Origin: Alligator mississippiensis
Lineage: Eukaryota; Chordata; Crocodylia; Alligatoridae
NCBI RefSeq assembly: GCF_030867095.1
Contig: NC_081824.1
Span: 115,328,162 to 115,392,161 of the forward strand
Length of the DNA: 64,000 bases
Reading direction: 5' to 3'
How positions within the stretch are numbered: position 1 is the stretch's first letter; every line of letters starts with the position of its first letter. Below the pieces are notes generated by a model. It was not told the origin of the DNA and ran no database searches. It saw only the letters and a list, made by a program, of their open reading frames with translations. This document shows, piece by piece, positions 22,660 to 34,989 of this stretch. The translations under genes and the position numbers were made by a program.

Positions 22660-23995
22660 GCAAGTAGGCAGCTATTCAATCTGGCTTTGGATATGGCCAC
22701 TTCAGATGCCAGGGATCTGATCCAGAGCTCCGGATTGGTTTCCCACTTCAATCCAGCTCAAGTGGCTCCAAAGCTTCAGAGCCGCTTTGGAGATCCAGCC
22801 ATAGGGTATAATGGGGAATCAATGAAATAGCTATAACTTTGTTGTTTTATGTCTGATTTGCATTAAACTTGCAGGTGTGATAGCCTCTGCTGAGAGCATG
22901 AAACCTGCCAAGTTACAATAATATAGGTGCAGGGGTTTGGGGGGAACTGCACCCCAAATTCTTGAAAGCAAAACTCATGTCACATGTATGTGTTAAGCCA
23001 CAGTGGGGTCAAAACTGCAGGGTGATAGCCCCTGCTGAGGCCACAAAGCCTGCCAAGTTTCAAGGAGATAGGTGAAGGGGTTTGGGGGGAACTGCACTTC
23101 AAGCTGCTGACAGGCAAAACTTGTGACAGATGACCCTGTGTGTGTTGAGGCGCAGAGGGCTGAAAACTGCAGGGGTGGTGGCCACAAAGCCTGCCAAGTT
23201 TCAAGGAGATAAGTGCAGGGGTTTGGGGCAAGCTGCACCTCAAGCTGTGGACAAGCAAAACTCATGACATGGGTGACACTGTGTGTTAAGGCACAGCAGG
23301 GTGAAAGCTGCAGGGACAGTCGCCCCTGCTATGGCCACAAAGCCTGCCAGCTGTCAAGAAGATAGGTGCAGGGGCTTCTGGGTTCTGGGGCCCTGCACCT
23401 CTAGCTGCTGACAGATAAAACTCATGACATGGGTGTCTGTGCAACTGTGTCTGTCGTGGGGCATGGGGGTGGTGGGTTGGAACTACTGCAGGCCTGGCTG
23501 CTAAACTACTGCGTTAACAGTTACCAATTAATCATGATTCACTCAGGGACCAGCTCAATACACAGTACCTAGCTACTATATAATGAGTTAACAAGCATGG
23601 ATTAACACCTACAAAACCACAGACTAAGGAGAGGAAAGAATCAATACAGACAATCAACTGCCCCAAGACAGACACAGTCAGTTGCACAAGCACCCATGTC
23701 AAGAGTTTTGTCTGTCAGCAGCTAGAGGTGCAGGGCCCCAGATCCTCCCTGCACCGCTCTCTTTAACAGGATTCACCCCTCTGCATCTTAACACACACAG
23801 TGTCACCCATGTCACGAGTTTTGCCTATCAGCAGCCAGAGGTGCATGGCCTTTTCCAAAGCAGTTCGGAAGCTCTGAACCACTTCAGAAAGCCTAACGAA
23901 GCCAGTGCTTCAATCCAGACATGCTGCTTTGGACGTCGAAGTGTCTGAAGCTTCTCAAGATCCAAAGCACAGTCCGAAGCCTTGCACAGCCCTAT
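22660..23995. repeat. Palindromic composite repeat with tandem 145 bp core units
   Basis: The core contains four tandem units marked by CCTGCCAAG or CCTGCCAG starting near 22904, 23049, 23190 and 23343, with spacings of 145, 141 and 153 bp. The right part (23690-23850) carries two units in reverse: CACCCATGTCAAGAGTTTTG and CACCCATGTCACGAGTTTTG are the complement of CAAAACTCATGACATGGGTG at 23252-23271. The outer flanks (22690-22805 and 23850-23995) are both rich in GCTTTGGA and GAAGC phrases in opposite orientation. The whole is a large foldback inside the presumed TAAR2 intron. No protein is encoded. Confidence 0.6.
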
Positions 23996-24425
23996 GCCTA
24001 ACACTGATTCCGCAAGGGTCACTAATTCACCTTTCAAAATTCTACTCTTGCCTTTCAGCCAGTCCTCTGATGCTAAGCCCACAGATTCTGGATGGTAAAA
24101 AACCAGAATGGTCATTTGTAACTGTAAAATGTTGTGGGGAAAAACAGTACAAATATGGAACTGTTGTTCCCCTTCACATACACCAATTTTATACTGTGCT
24201 AACTTAACTGACTAAAAGGAAGTTACTCACCTTTTATATCTGCAAGACTGAAAAGATAAACAGCACATGCATACTGAGCATTTCAGAACACTGCACAGTA
24301 CTTTGGACAAAATGCATATAAAAATACTAATAATGTCTGTTCTCCCCCTTTTATATTTATCCTATTTATAAGCTTTCATTTTTAATTCTGGAGAATGTCA
24401 ACCAAATAAATGTCGAGGCGGATAC

Positions 24426-24427
<2 letters not shown>

Positions 24428-24509
<82 letters not shown>

Positions 24510-24517
24510 CACACACA
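24428..24517. repeat. TA/CA compound microsatellite
   Basis: (TA)n interrupted once by GTA, then (AC)n, (TA)n and (CA)n, in the presumed TAAR2 intron. Confidence 0.95.
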
Positions 24518-24986
24518 AAGATTTTTTCTAATATTTTATCAAACTTTTCTTTAACAAAAGAATATTATTTTCTGCCTTGAAGATCCTTGGCTCTGCAGCA
24601 AGTGATAAGTTCTTTCTTATATTATATGATTCGACTCCCTTGAAAATGAATGAAAAGATAAATTAATTTAGGAGGGAGTTGAATAAGTTTTTTAGCTTAT
24701 TTGTGGAAAAAAACAGCCCCATAACTTCCTCCTCTTTTTTTTCTGCATGCCCTGATTAGGCCATCCTATCTATCTATGTATCTACCTGTACATGGAAAAA
24801 AAGAGAAACAGAAGAATTATCACCTTAATATCAATTCAACCAATATGTAAAAGGGAATAAAACAGTAGTTCATCCCCACTGTTTCTATTTTCACAGAACA
24901 GCATGCCTTAAAAATAGTAACAGACAAAAACAAAGCAATAAAAGATACAAAAAATTAATGTCCATGCTTCTTTAGCCTATCCTTAC

Positions 24987-25070
24987 CTGTGTCTGCTTAG
25001 ATGAAGTATCAATAGATTCCTGATGTGAACAGGTTTGTTTTTCTTTTATTGACCTTCTTATGTGAAACAT
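24987..25070 (-). CDS. TAAR2: Probable first coding exon of TAAR2 (28 codons)
   Basis: On the minus strand an ATG at 25068-25070 opens a frame reading MFHIRRSIKEKQTCSHQESI followed by DTSSKQTQ. It ends exactly at a consensus splice donor, CAG then GTAAGG (intron begins 24986). The nearest upstream in-frame codon of note is a TGA, so this ATG is the first available. The donor leaves phase 0. The candidate acceptor at 21198-21199 also gives phase 0, so the protein would continue DIIDCSEFGNG in frame. Human TAAR2 likewise has a short hydrophilic first-exon leader (SHFKRTQTKKEK before the Cys-Ser-Glu core), and the KQTQ/KRTQ similarity is suggestive. A TATA-like box lies 73-80 bp upstream. Intron length would be about 3.8 kb. 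No transcript evidence is available here. Confidence 0.6.
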
Positions 25071-25142
25071 CAGTGTTGAACTTGAAGAGTCAGTCCTCTT
25101 AGCACTTATGCCCAGACTGAGCAAGGGGATTCAAGTTGCTGC

Positions 25143-25150
25143 CCTTTTAT
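25143..25150 (-). promoter_or_regulatory. TAAR2: TATA-like box of TAAR2
   Basis: The minus strand reads ATAAAAGG. Start of transcription would fall near 25115-25120, leaving a 5' leader of about 45-50 bases before the ATG at 25070. The position suits the exon 1 model but is not proof. Confidence 0.45.
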
Positions 25151-25159
25151 GATGCTGTG

Positions 25160-26290
25160 ATCATGTCTCGAGAGAATTTTTACCAAAAGCAAACATATAA
25201 TATATGGGTTTTCAGCTACAAAAGAAAAAAGCTAGATCCCTGGGAAGAATTCACCCAACTTTCCAAGAAATATTTATTGTGTCTGCATTATTAGTACTTA
25301 CACACTCATTGTAAGATATCTATTTTGGTGGTTTGTGGTAGATAAAAGCCACAATGAAACAGATTTTTCAGAAGGGAATTGAGGGAAAAATTGAGGCATC
25401 ATTGTAGGTGATACACACACTGTAAATTTTAGTGGACAACACGGTATAACATTTTTGGATTTGCAATAGTTATCAGTTCTAAGGAAACATAGTAAACCTA
25501 AATTACTATTTTATCACCAGGACAGGATGGCATATCCTACCATTTCGCCTGACTCTCTCTCTATCATATTTCCTTGGGAGGTTTCTGCATCTCATGATTG
25601 CATATGAACACACTGAAATTCACAATTACTATGGAAATTCCAGTGTTACCATTCTGAGTTGCTTCTCCATTTCTATATGCCACTAACCAACTGGGGACTG
25701 ATAAAAAAGTGTTATTTCAGAGAAATCTATTAAGTATAATAACAGTAAAGAATGAACCCTCCTCCCCCACTATTTATTATTCCACAAGGAAAAAAACAAA
25801 CATGTTTATGCCTTATTAAAGACAACTCTAGTGTTTTCAAATCAAGATATTCAGAATTAAAACTGAATGCTCAAGGTTGACTCTATACATGCACCTTAAA
25901 ACTTGGCATCAATACCATTATCAATTAATATCAATCAAGTCATATAAAAATAATGCAAATAGACAGAGGTGTAATTGGCAATTTTGACCTGGGCAGACAT
26001 GCTGCTGAATGTTGTAAAGTATGTGCATGTACATGCATGTGGGTTGAGAAGAGTGGGTGCCAAGTGCTAGAAAACATAGGATTGGGGGTAGAATACCAAA
26101 ACTTGGGGAGTGAGGGTTCAGAGTGCTACAGGATGTGTCTGGCACCTCATCTACATTGGCATCCATAGTTCTTGACCTCTGTTCCCTGTCCTAGTTACAT
26201 TACTGAGTGGAGATTCTCAATAACGTAACTAGAGCAATCTCAGCAATGTAACTAGTGGTGATCTGGTTGTTGCACCAGATAATAAAGCTG
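25160..26290. other. Intergenic stretch upstream of TAAR2
   Basis: AT-rich with no gene. TCCCTGGGAA at 25237-25246, about 90 bp upstream of the TATA-like box, resembles an Olf/EBF site. The rest shows nothing I recognise. Confidence 0.4.
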
Positions 26291-26295
26291 ACCTC

Positions 26296-27948
26296 TTAAA
26301 CTTTAATTCTTTACCTCCATTTTTCTGAGCAGGGACCAGGACATCCCACTCCACTGGGATTCTGGACAGACTCAGGAGAGGCACAGCCAGGCCTAGGGTC
26401 AGAGAGGACCTAGTTAGGGAACTTCTGGTGAAGTTGGACGTGTTCAAGTCAGCAGGTCCAGATGATCTCCACCCCAGGGTGCTGAGGGACTTGGCAGAGG
26501 TCATTGTGGGACCCCTGGCATGACTTTACAAGCACTCATGGTACTCTGGTCAGGTGCCAGAGGACTGGAAAAGGGCCACTGTGGTCCCCATTTTCAATAA
26601 GGGGAGAAAGGAGGGTCCGGGAAACTATAGGCACATTAGTTTTACCTCGGTCCTGGGGAAGCTCTTTGAGAAAATTATCCAGGAGCACATCTGCGAGGGA
26701 CCAGCAGGGAAGATTATGCTTAGGGACAACCAACAGGGGTTCATTAGGGGCAGGTCCAGTCAGACCAACTTGGTGGCCTTCTATGACCAGTTCACAAATC
26801 CTTGGATGCAGGTGTTGCAGTGGACATAGTCTTTCTGGACTTTAGGAAGGCCTTCGACACTGTCTCTCACCCCGTTCTCATTAAAAAATTAGGTGACTGT
26901 GCTGTCAATGCCTAAACAGTCAGATGGGTCACAAATTGGCTGGAGGGCCACACCCAGAGAGTGGTGGTGGACAGGAAATTTTTGACCTGGAGGGATATGG
27001 GCAGTGGGGTCCCCCAGGGCTCGGTCCTTGGGCCCACACTGTTCAGCACCTTCATCAGTGACTTGGACGAGGGGGTGAAAAGCACCTTGTGCAAATTCGT
27101 GGATGACACTAAATTGTGGGGAGAGGCGGGCATGCTAGAAGGGAGGGACAGGCTACAACTAGATCTGGACATGTTACAGGGGTGGGTGTATGAGAATAGG
27201 TTGGAATTCAATACTGACAAGAGCAAGGTACTACACCTAGGGAGAAAGAACCAGCAGCATACCTACAGGCCGGGGAACTCCCTTCTCATCAGCACAGAGG
27301 CAGGAAAGGATCTTGGAGTCATTATTGATTCCAAGATGAACATGGGCCACCAATGTGAGTATGTGGTCAGTAAGGATAACTGCACCTTGTCATGCATCCA
27401 CAGATGTATCATGAGCAGGTCCAAAGAGGTTATCTTCCCCCTCTATGTGACATTGTCAGGCTGCAGTTGGAGTGCTGTGTCCAGTTCTGGGCACCGCACT
27501 TCAGAAGGGATGTGGAATGTGGACAACATTGAGAGGGTCCAGAGGAAGGCCACTCGCATGGTCAGGGGGCAGCAGGGCAGGCCCTATGAGGAGAGGCTAC
27601 GGGACCTGAACCTGCTCAGTCTCCACAAGAGAAGGATGAGAGGGGATCTGGTGGCCATCTATCAACTTACCGGGGGGACCAGCAGGGAAGGGAAGAGTTA
27701 CTGTTCCCCGAGCACTACCAGGAGTAACAAGGAACAACAGCCACAAGCTGACCGAGAGTAGGTTCAAGCTAGACATCAGGAAGCACTACTTCACAGTCTG
27801 GGTGGCTGGGACTGGTGCTCACTCCTACCCTGGAGGCTGGATAATCACCTAGCCAGGGTCATTTAACTTCAGCATTCTTTCTTGCCCATGGCAGGGGGTC
27901 AGACTTAATGATCTGCTTAGGTCCCTTCTGACCCTACTAAGTATGAAA
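26296..27948 (+). mobile_element. CR1 LINE, long 5'-truncated copy covering reverse transcriptase to tail
   Basis: It covers most of the CR1 ORF2 reverse transcriptase: FKSAGPDDLHPRVLRDLAE, VPEDWKRATVVPIFNKG, LRDNQQGFIRGRSSQTNLVA, GVPQGSVLGPTLFSTFISDL, FVDDTKLWGE (FADD-box equivalent), LERVQ-type thumb text and a 3' tail GCTTAGGTCCCTTCTGACCC. The frame is interrupted several times, for example a TGA at about 26521 in place of a Trp codon and a shift near 26820. It is inactive. It is the longest LINE in the window. Confidence 0.92.
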
Positions 27949-28767
27949 CAAGATTCCTACTGAAGCATATTTCAGTGCAATATATACACATTTTAAACTC
28001 AGAGCCCCTCTACATTTACGCTGCAATTAACATATTAATCATGGCATAATTGGCAAGGTTGCTACAGGTGCCAGAAAAAGGCAAAACAACCATAGTAGTC
28101 TTCCATGTATAATGAAGAACATTCTTATGCTTGGTTTGCATGGTACCTTAAATTGAAACTGTAGCATGTCCATACAGCAAGGCTGTCAACAGCTAATGCT
28201 CAACCATCATCTGATTGTTATAATTAGACCTGGAGAGTCTCCAACCTGCATGTGAACAATGTTGTCAGCACCAGCCTGGGGCAGCCTCAGCTTCCAACTG
28301 GCTGACCATTGCCTCAGGGCAGCCCTGTTTCTCCAACGAGGCCCAGGGCATCCCTGTGCGGAGGTTGGGGTGGTGTGGAAATCAGAATGCAAGGGCTTCT
28401 CTCACTGTGGGCTTTAAACCTTACACTCAGCAACTCATTTGGGCTATAGGGTGCAGGAGATCAGAGGCTCCCTACAGTTTAAAGTCCTATGTGGAAGCAG
28501 CCTTTCAGCTCTTCCTGCTGGGAGTCTCTCATCCCCTGTGACCCACAGCCTTACTGAAGCTGCCAAGATTTAAAGTCCCTGATGGGGGAAACCCTTTGTC
28601 TCCCTCTGCCAGAGCTGGTAATTAGCTGAACATCAGCCTGGATAACCCCAGGTGAACCAGACTTGGGACTATCAGAGTTGGGACTGACAATCAGCTGATT
28701 GCCAGCACCAGCCCATGTCATGTGTTGCATGACTGTGACTGCTGGGATTGGGGATCAGATCCCTTCT
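27949..28767. other. Intergenic stretch, no gene seen
   Basis: Low-complexity frames only. The right edge is a direct junction into a truncated CR1. Confidence 0.4.
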
Positions 28768-29312
28768 ATGCAGCATTGGTCAGACTGCAGTTGGAGTACT
28801 GTGTCCAGTTTTGGGCACCGTACTTCAAGAAGGATGTTGATAGACTTGAAACGGTCCAGAGGAGGGCCGCTCCTATGGTTAGGGGCCTACAGGACAAGCC
28901 CTATGAGGACAGACTGAGGGACCTGGACCTCTTCAGCCTCCACAAGAGAAGGCTGACAGGTGATCTTGTGGCCTCCTACAAATTCATTAGGGGGGCACAG
29001 CAAAGGATCAGAGATGCTCTTTTCACCAGGGCGCCTCTTGCGGTAACAAGGAACAATGGTCACAAACTGACAGAAAACAGATTTAGGCTAGATATCAGGA
29101 AAAACTTCTTCATGGTGAGGGTGGCCAAAATTTGGAATGGGCTTCCAAGGGAGGTGGTGCTCTCCTTGCGAGTCTTTAAGAGAAGGCTGGATAGGCATCT
29201 GGCTGGGGTCATCTGACCCCAGCACTCTTTCTTGCCCAGGCATGGGGTCGGACTCGATGATCTGTTGAGGTCCCTTCCAACCCTAGCATCTATGAATCTA
29301 TGAATCCTATCT
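28768..29312 (+). mobile_element. CR1 LINE, 5'-truncated, open C-terminal frame
   Basis: The frame runs unbroken from the truncation: VRLQLEYCVQFWAPYFKKDV, LETVQRRAAPMVRGLQDKPY, LHKRRLTGDLVASYKFIRG and NFFMVRVAKIWNGLP, to a stop at about 29216. The element ends in CTGTTGAGGTCCCTTCCAAC then CTAGCATCTATGAATC. It is the same young subfamily as the 8378 copy. Upstream codons that extend the frame to 28722 belong to unrelated flanking DNA. Confidence 0.92.
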
Positions 29313-29530
29313 AATCCTGACACATTTAACTAAATATATGCCAGGGGCTCAGTTTGGATTTTAGGTTTCAATGAGATCTACAGAACAGGCAATTTTGAAG
29401 AAGATCAGTCTGATGGGTGTAAAGTAAGGGCATTAAAAGTAACTTACATATATAGAAACATTAATAAAGATAAATGAAAGAAATTCTGCTGGAAAAAATA
29501 TACCAAGAGTCACCAAAATTCTATGACACA

Positions 29531-29640
29531 GGAACATAGAATCATAAAATGATGGAATCATAGAAAAGTAGAGGTGAAAAGGACCTTCAGAGGCCAATCC
29601 TGACCAGAGGTAGTTTCATCCCTATACAAATCATATTATG
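29531..29640 (-). mobile_element. CR1-like 3' end, old fragment
   Basis: AACATAGAATCATAAAATGA then GAATCATAGAAAAGTAGAGG and AAAAGGACCTTCAGAGG match the reverse of a CR1 3' terminus with its ATTCTATGA repeats. Confidence 0.6.
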
Positions 29641-31530
29641 CAAACCATTGTCACTTACTATCTTCAAAGAACAGCAACTGGAAGCAAAATGAATGACATG
29701 CACTAGGAATATTTCATCTTTGAGAACACAGAAATGTTTCTGATCACACACATCTCTTATGTAATCAGGGAAAAGACAAAAATGTCAAAAACCCTCTTAA
29801 AAGATTCATTGATATAGAAAACAGACATAATATTTTATTCAATGTTTAGTTACAAACAATATGGCAATATTTTTTAAAATATCTGCAAGCATGTGCACTT
29901 TGAATCAGTTTTATCCTATGAAAACAGTTTGTCCAAAGCCTTACAATTTATGTCATTGAAGGGTGACACATTTCATGTTTTAGTGCTTCAAAGATTAAAA
30001 ATGCAGTATCTTATTAAGAAATTAAGTGGGATTAAAACACATAAAAATGCGACTATTCAAATATAAAACTGAATTTCAATTCATAATGCAGGTAAAACAG
30101 AAAACAACCCAGGAGTGGTTACTGTAATTTAATCATATGGCAGGAACAGCTGGCATTGGTAATGTTTGCAGAAGTAATTATGTATAGAAACTCAGTAGTA
30201 ACTTTTCACCCCTGACATTACTGACTATTATTGACATTGATTCTTCTTGTTAGGCAATCCCTCACATTTGCGAATGATTGTTTTTCATGATTGTCTTATC
30301 TCTGTGTCCGAAGATGGCTGATGAGCCCTATCCAGCATTATTGATGACTCCATTTATTTATTGGCTAATAAGCTTAACCTTGTTGTTTTCATGTTATGCT
30401 TAATAACCATTTAGAGACAACTGCATTTGTTGTTAGCATTTGAGTGGCTTGTTTTCCAGCAACAGTATACAGAGTTGAAACCCTTCCCTTCTTTGAGTTA
30501 GTCTTGTTACACGGTAATTTTGGATGGCTCCTGGAGCTCTTAACCCCTGGAGTGTCTGCCCATTAACAACTTAAAGTAGTTTTAAGCACTTGTTATGCTA
30601 CTCCAGGGCAGGATTATCATTATCCAGCTCCTGTTCCATTAAGGTGTGGCTACTCCCCACAGATGTGCTGCTCAAATTGAAGTCCTCCAGTATCACAGGA
30701 TCTTGCATACCCCACCCACAGTGCAAGGATAGAAGCCTGTCTTGGCTCATCAGCCCTGCAGTGGCAACTCACAGCTACAGCTCCTAGCCTTGTCCCTGCT
30801 CACCAGGCCTCTAGTGGCAAGTCACAGCTGTACAGGTGGGAGACAGTCAGAGAAGGTTTCTAGACGAAGGGCATGACTGCTTCAAACTCCATGCTAGCAC
30901 TAGCACTGATCAACATTTGCATGGCTCACAGTGTATGGTTTAACAAGGCCCTTAGACTGCATGGTTCTAGGATTCCTCTCTCTAGATTACTGACCTCATA
31001 CTCTACAGCCTTGCTGGTTAAAGAGCAGATTCATCTTTCCTATTGCCAGGTTTTTAACCAATGACTTACCTCCAGGAATTAGCAGGACCTTAGAAAGAGC
31101 AACACACTCTAGCAAACACTGTCACACAGATTCTATGATATAAAGTTCTATAATTTTATAACCAAAATTAAAATTATACTTATGAAAGATGCTGCTTTAA
31201 CCCCCTTCACAATGACATCTATTAAATAGGTAGCACATAGATGCAGCAATACAGTTATTTTCAGATTGCCTTTATACTGCTATTGTGCATTGGAAGCAAT
31301 TGTTTAGGAACTCAGCCTGTTCAGTTCTTGATATCTGAGCTGAACCTGTTAACAAATTCACCCAAAAAGGAAAGGTATTCATTTGGACACTTAGGCTTGA
31401 ACCCCACAAAATACTTGACTTAGAATTTAGGTGGAATTCAGGCATTCAAACCATCCACCATTCCTGCCTGTCTGCCCTCATCTGAGCTTCCACCCATAAA
31501 GTTCTTCATCTCTGTTAAGCCCTGACCAGA
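29641..31530. other. Intergenic stretch, no gene seen
   Basis: AT-rich to about 30240, then mixed composition. I recognise no gene or repeat. Confidence 0.45.
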
Positions 31531-31539
31531 AGTGCCTCC

Positions 31540-31905
31540 TTCTTGGTAGGGCTGAACAGGTAACTCAATGAGTATCCTATAAGAACTTGGGTCCTCAGAG
31601 TAAGTGCTCTTCCATTAAGGTCCCTGAGCAGAACAGATCAAGTAGACAGGTTCAGAGCACTTCTGCCATGCACTCAGAGGAGTGAGCTCCCCACAAAACA
31701 CACAGCTCCTCTCATTCAACAACATAGGGGAATAAGAACCATTGCTTCCCTTTATATCCATTAGTTCAATGATCAGAGCAGTAAGCTAGGATATTGAGTA
31801 CCTGAGTTCAGTAGTTACTTCAAACAATTCAACATACAGCTTTCATTTCCCAGGTGAGTGCCATAACCACTTGGCTATGTGCTGTTCGGAGTTCCAGAAG
31901 CTTGG
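31540..31905. repeat. Paired tRNA-like repeats (copies 7 and 8)
   Basis: Copy 7 (31540-31660) has a minus-strand arm CTTAATGGAAGAGCACTTAC then GAGGACCCAAGTTC. Copy 8 (31760-31905) has a plus-strand arm ATGATCAGAGCAGTAAGCTA then CCTGAGTTCAG. It faces a minus-strand arm CCAAGTGGTTATGGCACTCA then CCTGGGAAATGAAAG. Copy 8 is one of the clearer two-armed examples. Confidence 0.5.
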
Positions 31906-32284
31906 CAGGAAGTCTTCTCCATCCCACCTGTTGAGGCTGGGCCACTTTGCAGAAATATTTCAAGATTCATGCAACAAAGGAAAGGGATCATGATTATAGT
32001 CGACTACTTAGGGCTGACCTGGGAAAGGCTTGGATTCCAAGGCCCATCTTTATATGTTGGTCAATTACTGTTTCCTGTAAAGTACATTAACAGACTCATA
32101 GATTAGATTGACCTGGGAGCAGAGACCAAAACCCATGTCTCTCTTCTTTACAGGCAGAGGACTCTAATGACATAGCTACAGAGTCATTCTCTCTTGCTTT
32201 TTCTCCCTACCCCTATGAATCAATCTTGATTTCTTTTATGCAAAGTGGAACAGTTACAATCGGAAGGGTGGCCTCTAGCCCCTG

Positions 32285-32470
32285 GATCCCAGCACAGATT
32301 GTGGCCAGATAGGTAAGGTGTTATCTTAGAAAGTCAAAGTTGTGAGTCTGACTCTTCTCAGGCTGGAAAATAGCATTAACTCACATCTCTAACATCCTGG
32401 GCGAATGCTTTAATCACTGACCTTTTGCATAAATGAAAGCGGAAGCCTCACTACTAGCAGCCATGTTTTG
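32285..32470. repeat. Paired tRNA-like repeat (copy 9)
   Basis: The plus-strand arm is ATAGGTAAGGTGTTATCTTA then GTGAGTCTGACTC. The minus-strand arm is AAGGTCAGTGATTAAAGCAT then CGCCCAGGATGTTAG. Both face inward around a short spacer. Confidence 0.45.
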
Positions 32471-32571
32471 AAGGATTGACCACAACTCTCATTTTTTAAA
32501 GAAATGATTTAAGCACCTATTTACAGAAGGGGATTCCAGACTGTGAATCTCTCTCTGACACTATGCAGCTC

Positions 32572-34090
32572 AGAGTTCATAAAATCATAGAAAATTAGGA
32601 TTAGAAAGGACCTCAGGAAGTTATCTAGTCTAACCCCATGCTCAAAGCAATACTACCCCCAACTAGATTATCACAGCCAAAGCTTTGTTTACCTTGGTCT
32701 TAAAAAATCTCCAAGAATGGAGATTCCACAACTTCTCTGGGTAACCTGTTCCAATGCCTTCCTATCCTCCTCATGAGAAAACTTTTCCTGAAGTCTAACC
32801 TAAACTTCCCCTGCTGCAACTTGAGACCACTGCTACTTGTTCTGTCATCTGCCACCACTGAGAACAGACTAGCTCCATCTTCTGCGAAAACACCCTTCAG
32901 GTAGTTGCAGGCTGCTATTAAATCCTCTCTCAATCTTCTCCTCTCCAAACTAAATAAGCCCAGATCCCTCAGCCTCTCCTCTTAAGTCATGTTCCTCAGC
33001 CCCCTAACCATTGTTGTTGCCCTCAGCTGGACTCTTTCAAACTTATCCATGTCCTTTCTGTAGTGGGGATCTCAAAACTGGACACAGTACTCCAGATGTG
33101 CTGAACAGAGGGGAAGAATCACTTTTCCTGATCTGCTGGCAACACTCCTACTAATGCAGCCCAGTATGGCATTAACATTTTTGGCAGCAAGAGCACACTG
33201 TCAACTCATATTCAAGTTATTGTCCACTGTAACCCCCAGGTCCTTTTCTGCAGAGCTGCTGCTTAGCCCATTAGTCCCTAGCCTGTTTCGATGCGTGGGA
33301 TTGTTCTGTCCTAAGTACAGGACCCTGCACTTGTCCTTTTTGAACCTATGAGATTTCTTTTGGTCCAGTTCTCCAATTTGTTGAGGTCATCCTGAATCCT
33401 AGCCCTACCCTGCAGCATATCAACTACTCCCTGCAGCTTGGTGTCATCTGTAAACTTGCTGAGGGTGCGCTTCATTCCATCTTCCAGGTCATTGATGAAG
33501 ATATTGAACAAAACAGACTCCAGAACCAACTCCTAGTTCCTCCTTCTTTCTGTTCTTAAAAATGGGTGGTATATTTTCCCTTTTCCAATCATCCAGGACC
33601 TCTCCTGATGGCCAGGAGTTTTTGAAGATAATGGCTGGAGGCTCTACAATCACATTGGCCAATTACCCCAGCACCCTCAGGTGCAACACGTAAGGCCCCA
33701 TGGACTTGTACATGTCCAGCTTTTCTAAATAGTCCTTAACCCTAAATAGTTCCCAGGGGATCCTTCCCATACTTGCCTATCCTTGCCCTGAGCAAGTCAA
33801 AGTCTTCTTTTCTGAAATCCAGGATCCTTACTCTGTTCTCCTACCTTCCTTTCCTCAGGACCCTGAACTCAATCATTTAGTGGTAGCTTCTGCCCAAGTG
33901 GCCATCCACTTCTACATTCCCCATCAATTCTTCCCTGTTTGTGAGCAACAGGTCATTAAGCACATAGCCCCTAGTTGGTCTCTCCAACACTTGCACCAGA
34001 AAGTTGTTTCCAATGCTCTTCAAAAACTGCCTGGATTCCTCTGCACTGCTCTATCATGTGAGGAGCAGTGGTCATCAGAGCCAGCTCAAG
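32572..34090 (-). mobile_element. Older CR1 LINE, endonuclease to tail with internal deletion
   Basis: Read on the minus strand, the 5' part keeps the end of the apurinic endonuclease domain (text like PTRGYVLNDLLLTNREELMG, then GHLGRSYH). It then gives the reverse transcriptase start (DMYKSMGPYVLHLRVLG, WKRENIPPIFKNRKKEE). At about 33540 it jumps to the late reverse transcriptase (LFNIFINDLEDGMKRTLSKF, FTDDTKLQG). The central part of the reverse transcriptase is therefore missing, probably several hundred bases. It ends with the CR1 tail at 32572-32640. It diverges much more than the 8378 and 28768 copies and represents an older subfamily. Confidence 0.85.
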
Positions 34091-34989
34091 GCTAAGTGCT
34101 TCTGAATGCAATGTTGCCATGCTCCAGTGACAACAGGCTTCCACAGCACTGGCCAATGGCAGGAGCTGTAGGGGTCATTAAACACCTGGCTGCTGGTAGC
34201 TCTGTGGCAAAACTTCCCCCATCATCAGGATGCAGACTTTATCAGTTAGTTATGTTTCTTCTCTGTTCTAGGCACATGGCCCTATGTGCATGGACAGCAA
34301 TAGAGTGCCAGCTTGTGGCTATTTGGCATTTTGGGGACTTAGCCCACCATGTAGATGACTAAATCTGTTCATCTTGGCTTCTAGAAAAGAATAGAAAGCT
34401 GCCCCAAGTGCCTAGAATTTAGCATGCAATACTGAGGGCCCTTTTTTGGATCTTCCAGAAAGTGAACTGAGAGCTCACATGAATTTTACAAGAGCTATAG
34501 CACAGCAGTCACCCAGAAAATCTTCTGGTCTCTGCTGACCTTGGCTGGATTTTAACTGGCAGCCTGATGGTGAAAAGTTATATTAAAAAAACCAACACAA
34601 ACAAGGAAGTTAAACATGAACAGTCTAGTTAATGTGTGACTGACAGGAAAGAGCAGGTATTGGAAAGTAAGGATTTAGGCCTTAACTAAAGAAAACAAAC
34701 CTATTTAAGAGAGCACTAATCACATATTAATGCCTTTTCCTGAACTGGGGACGTAAGACTTAGTCTGTATTGTGGGACCTTCTGCCATTTTATCTTTGAC
34801 ATGCACTGCAGCAGTCAGGTTCCCTGCAGTATACACTGTGAAAGGGTTCTTCTGCGGCCAGATCTTCACCAATATCTGCTGGTAAATAGGACAGCCATAA
34901 ATCAGGGAACTCACATAGCAAAAAACAACACACATTTGAAGCAAGTGACTCATTTCAAGTATTTATTCTCCATCGTAGCATAGGAGGGA
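34091..34989. other. Intergenic stretch, no gene seen
   Basis: Mixed composition with no repeat or coding resemblance. Confidence 0.4.

Noticed and set aside
22980-23265. Two 90-residue frames on the minus strand
   Set aside because: Both are readings of the same 145 bp tandem units; repeats, not genes.
24428-24517. A CRISPR-like or structured repeat array
   Set aside because: It is a simple TA/CA microsatellite of a eukaryotic genome.
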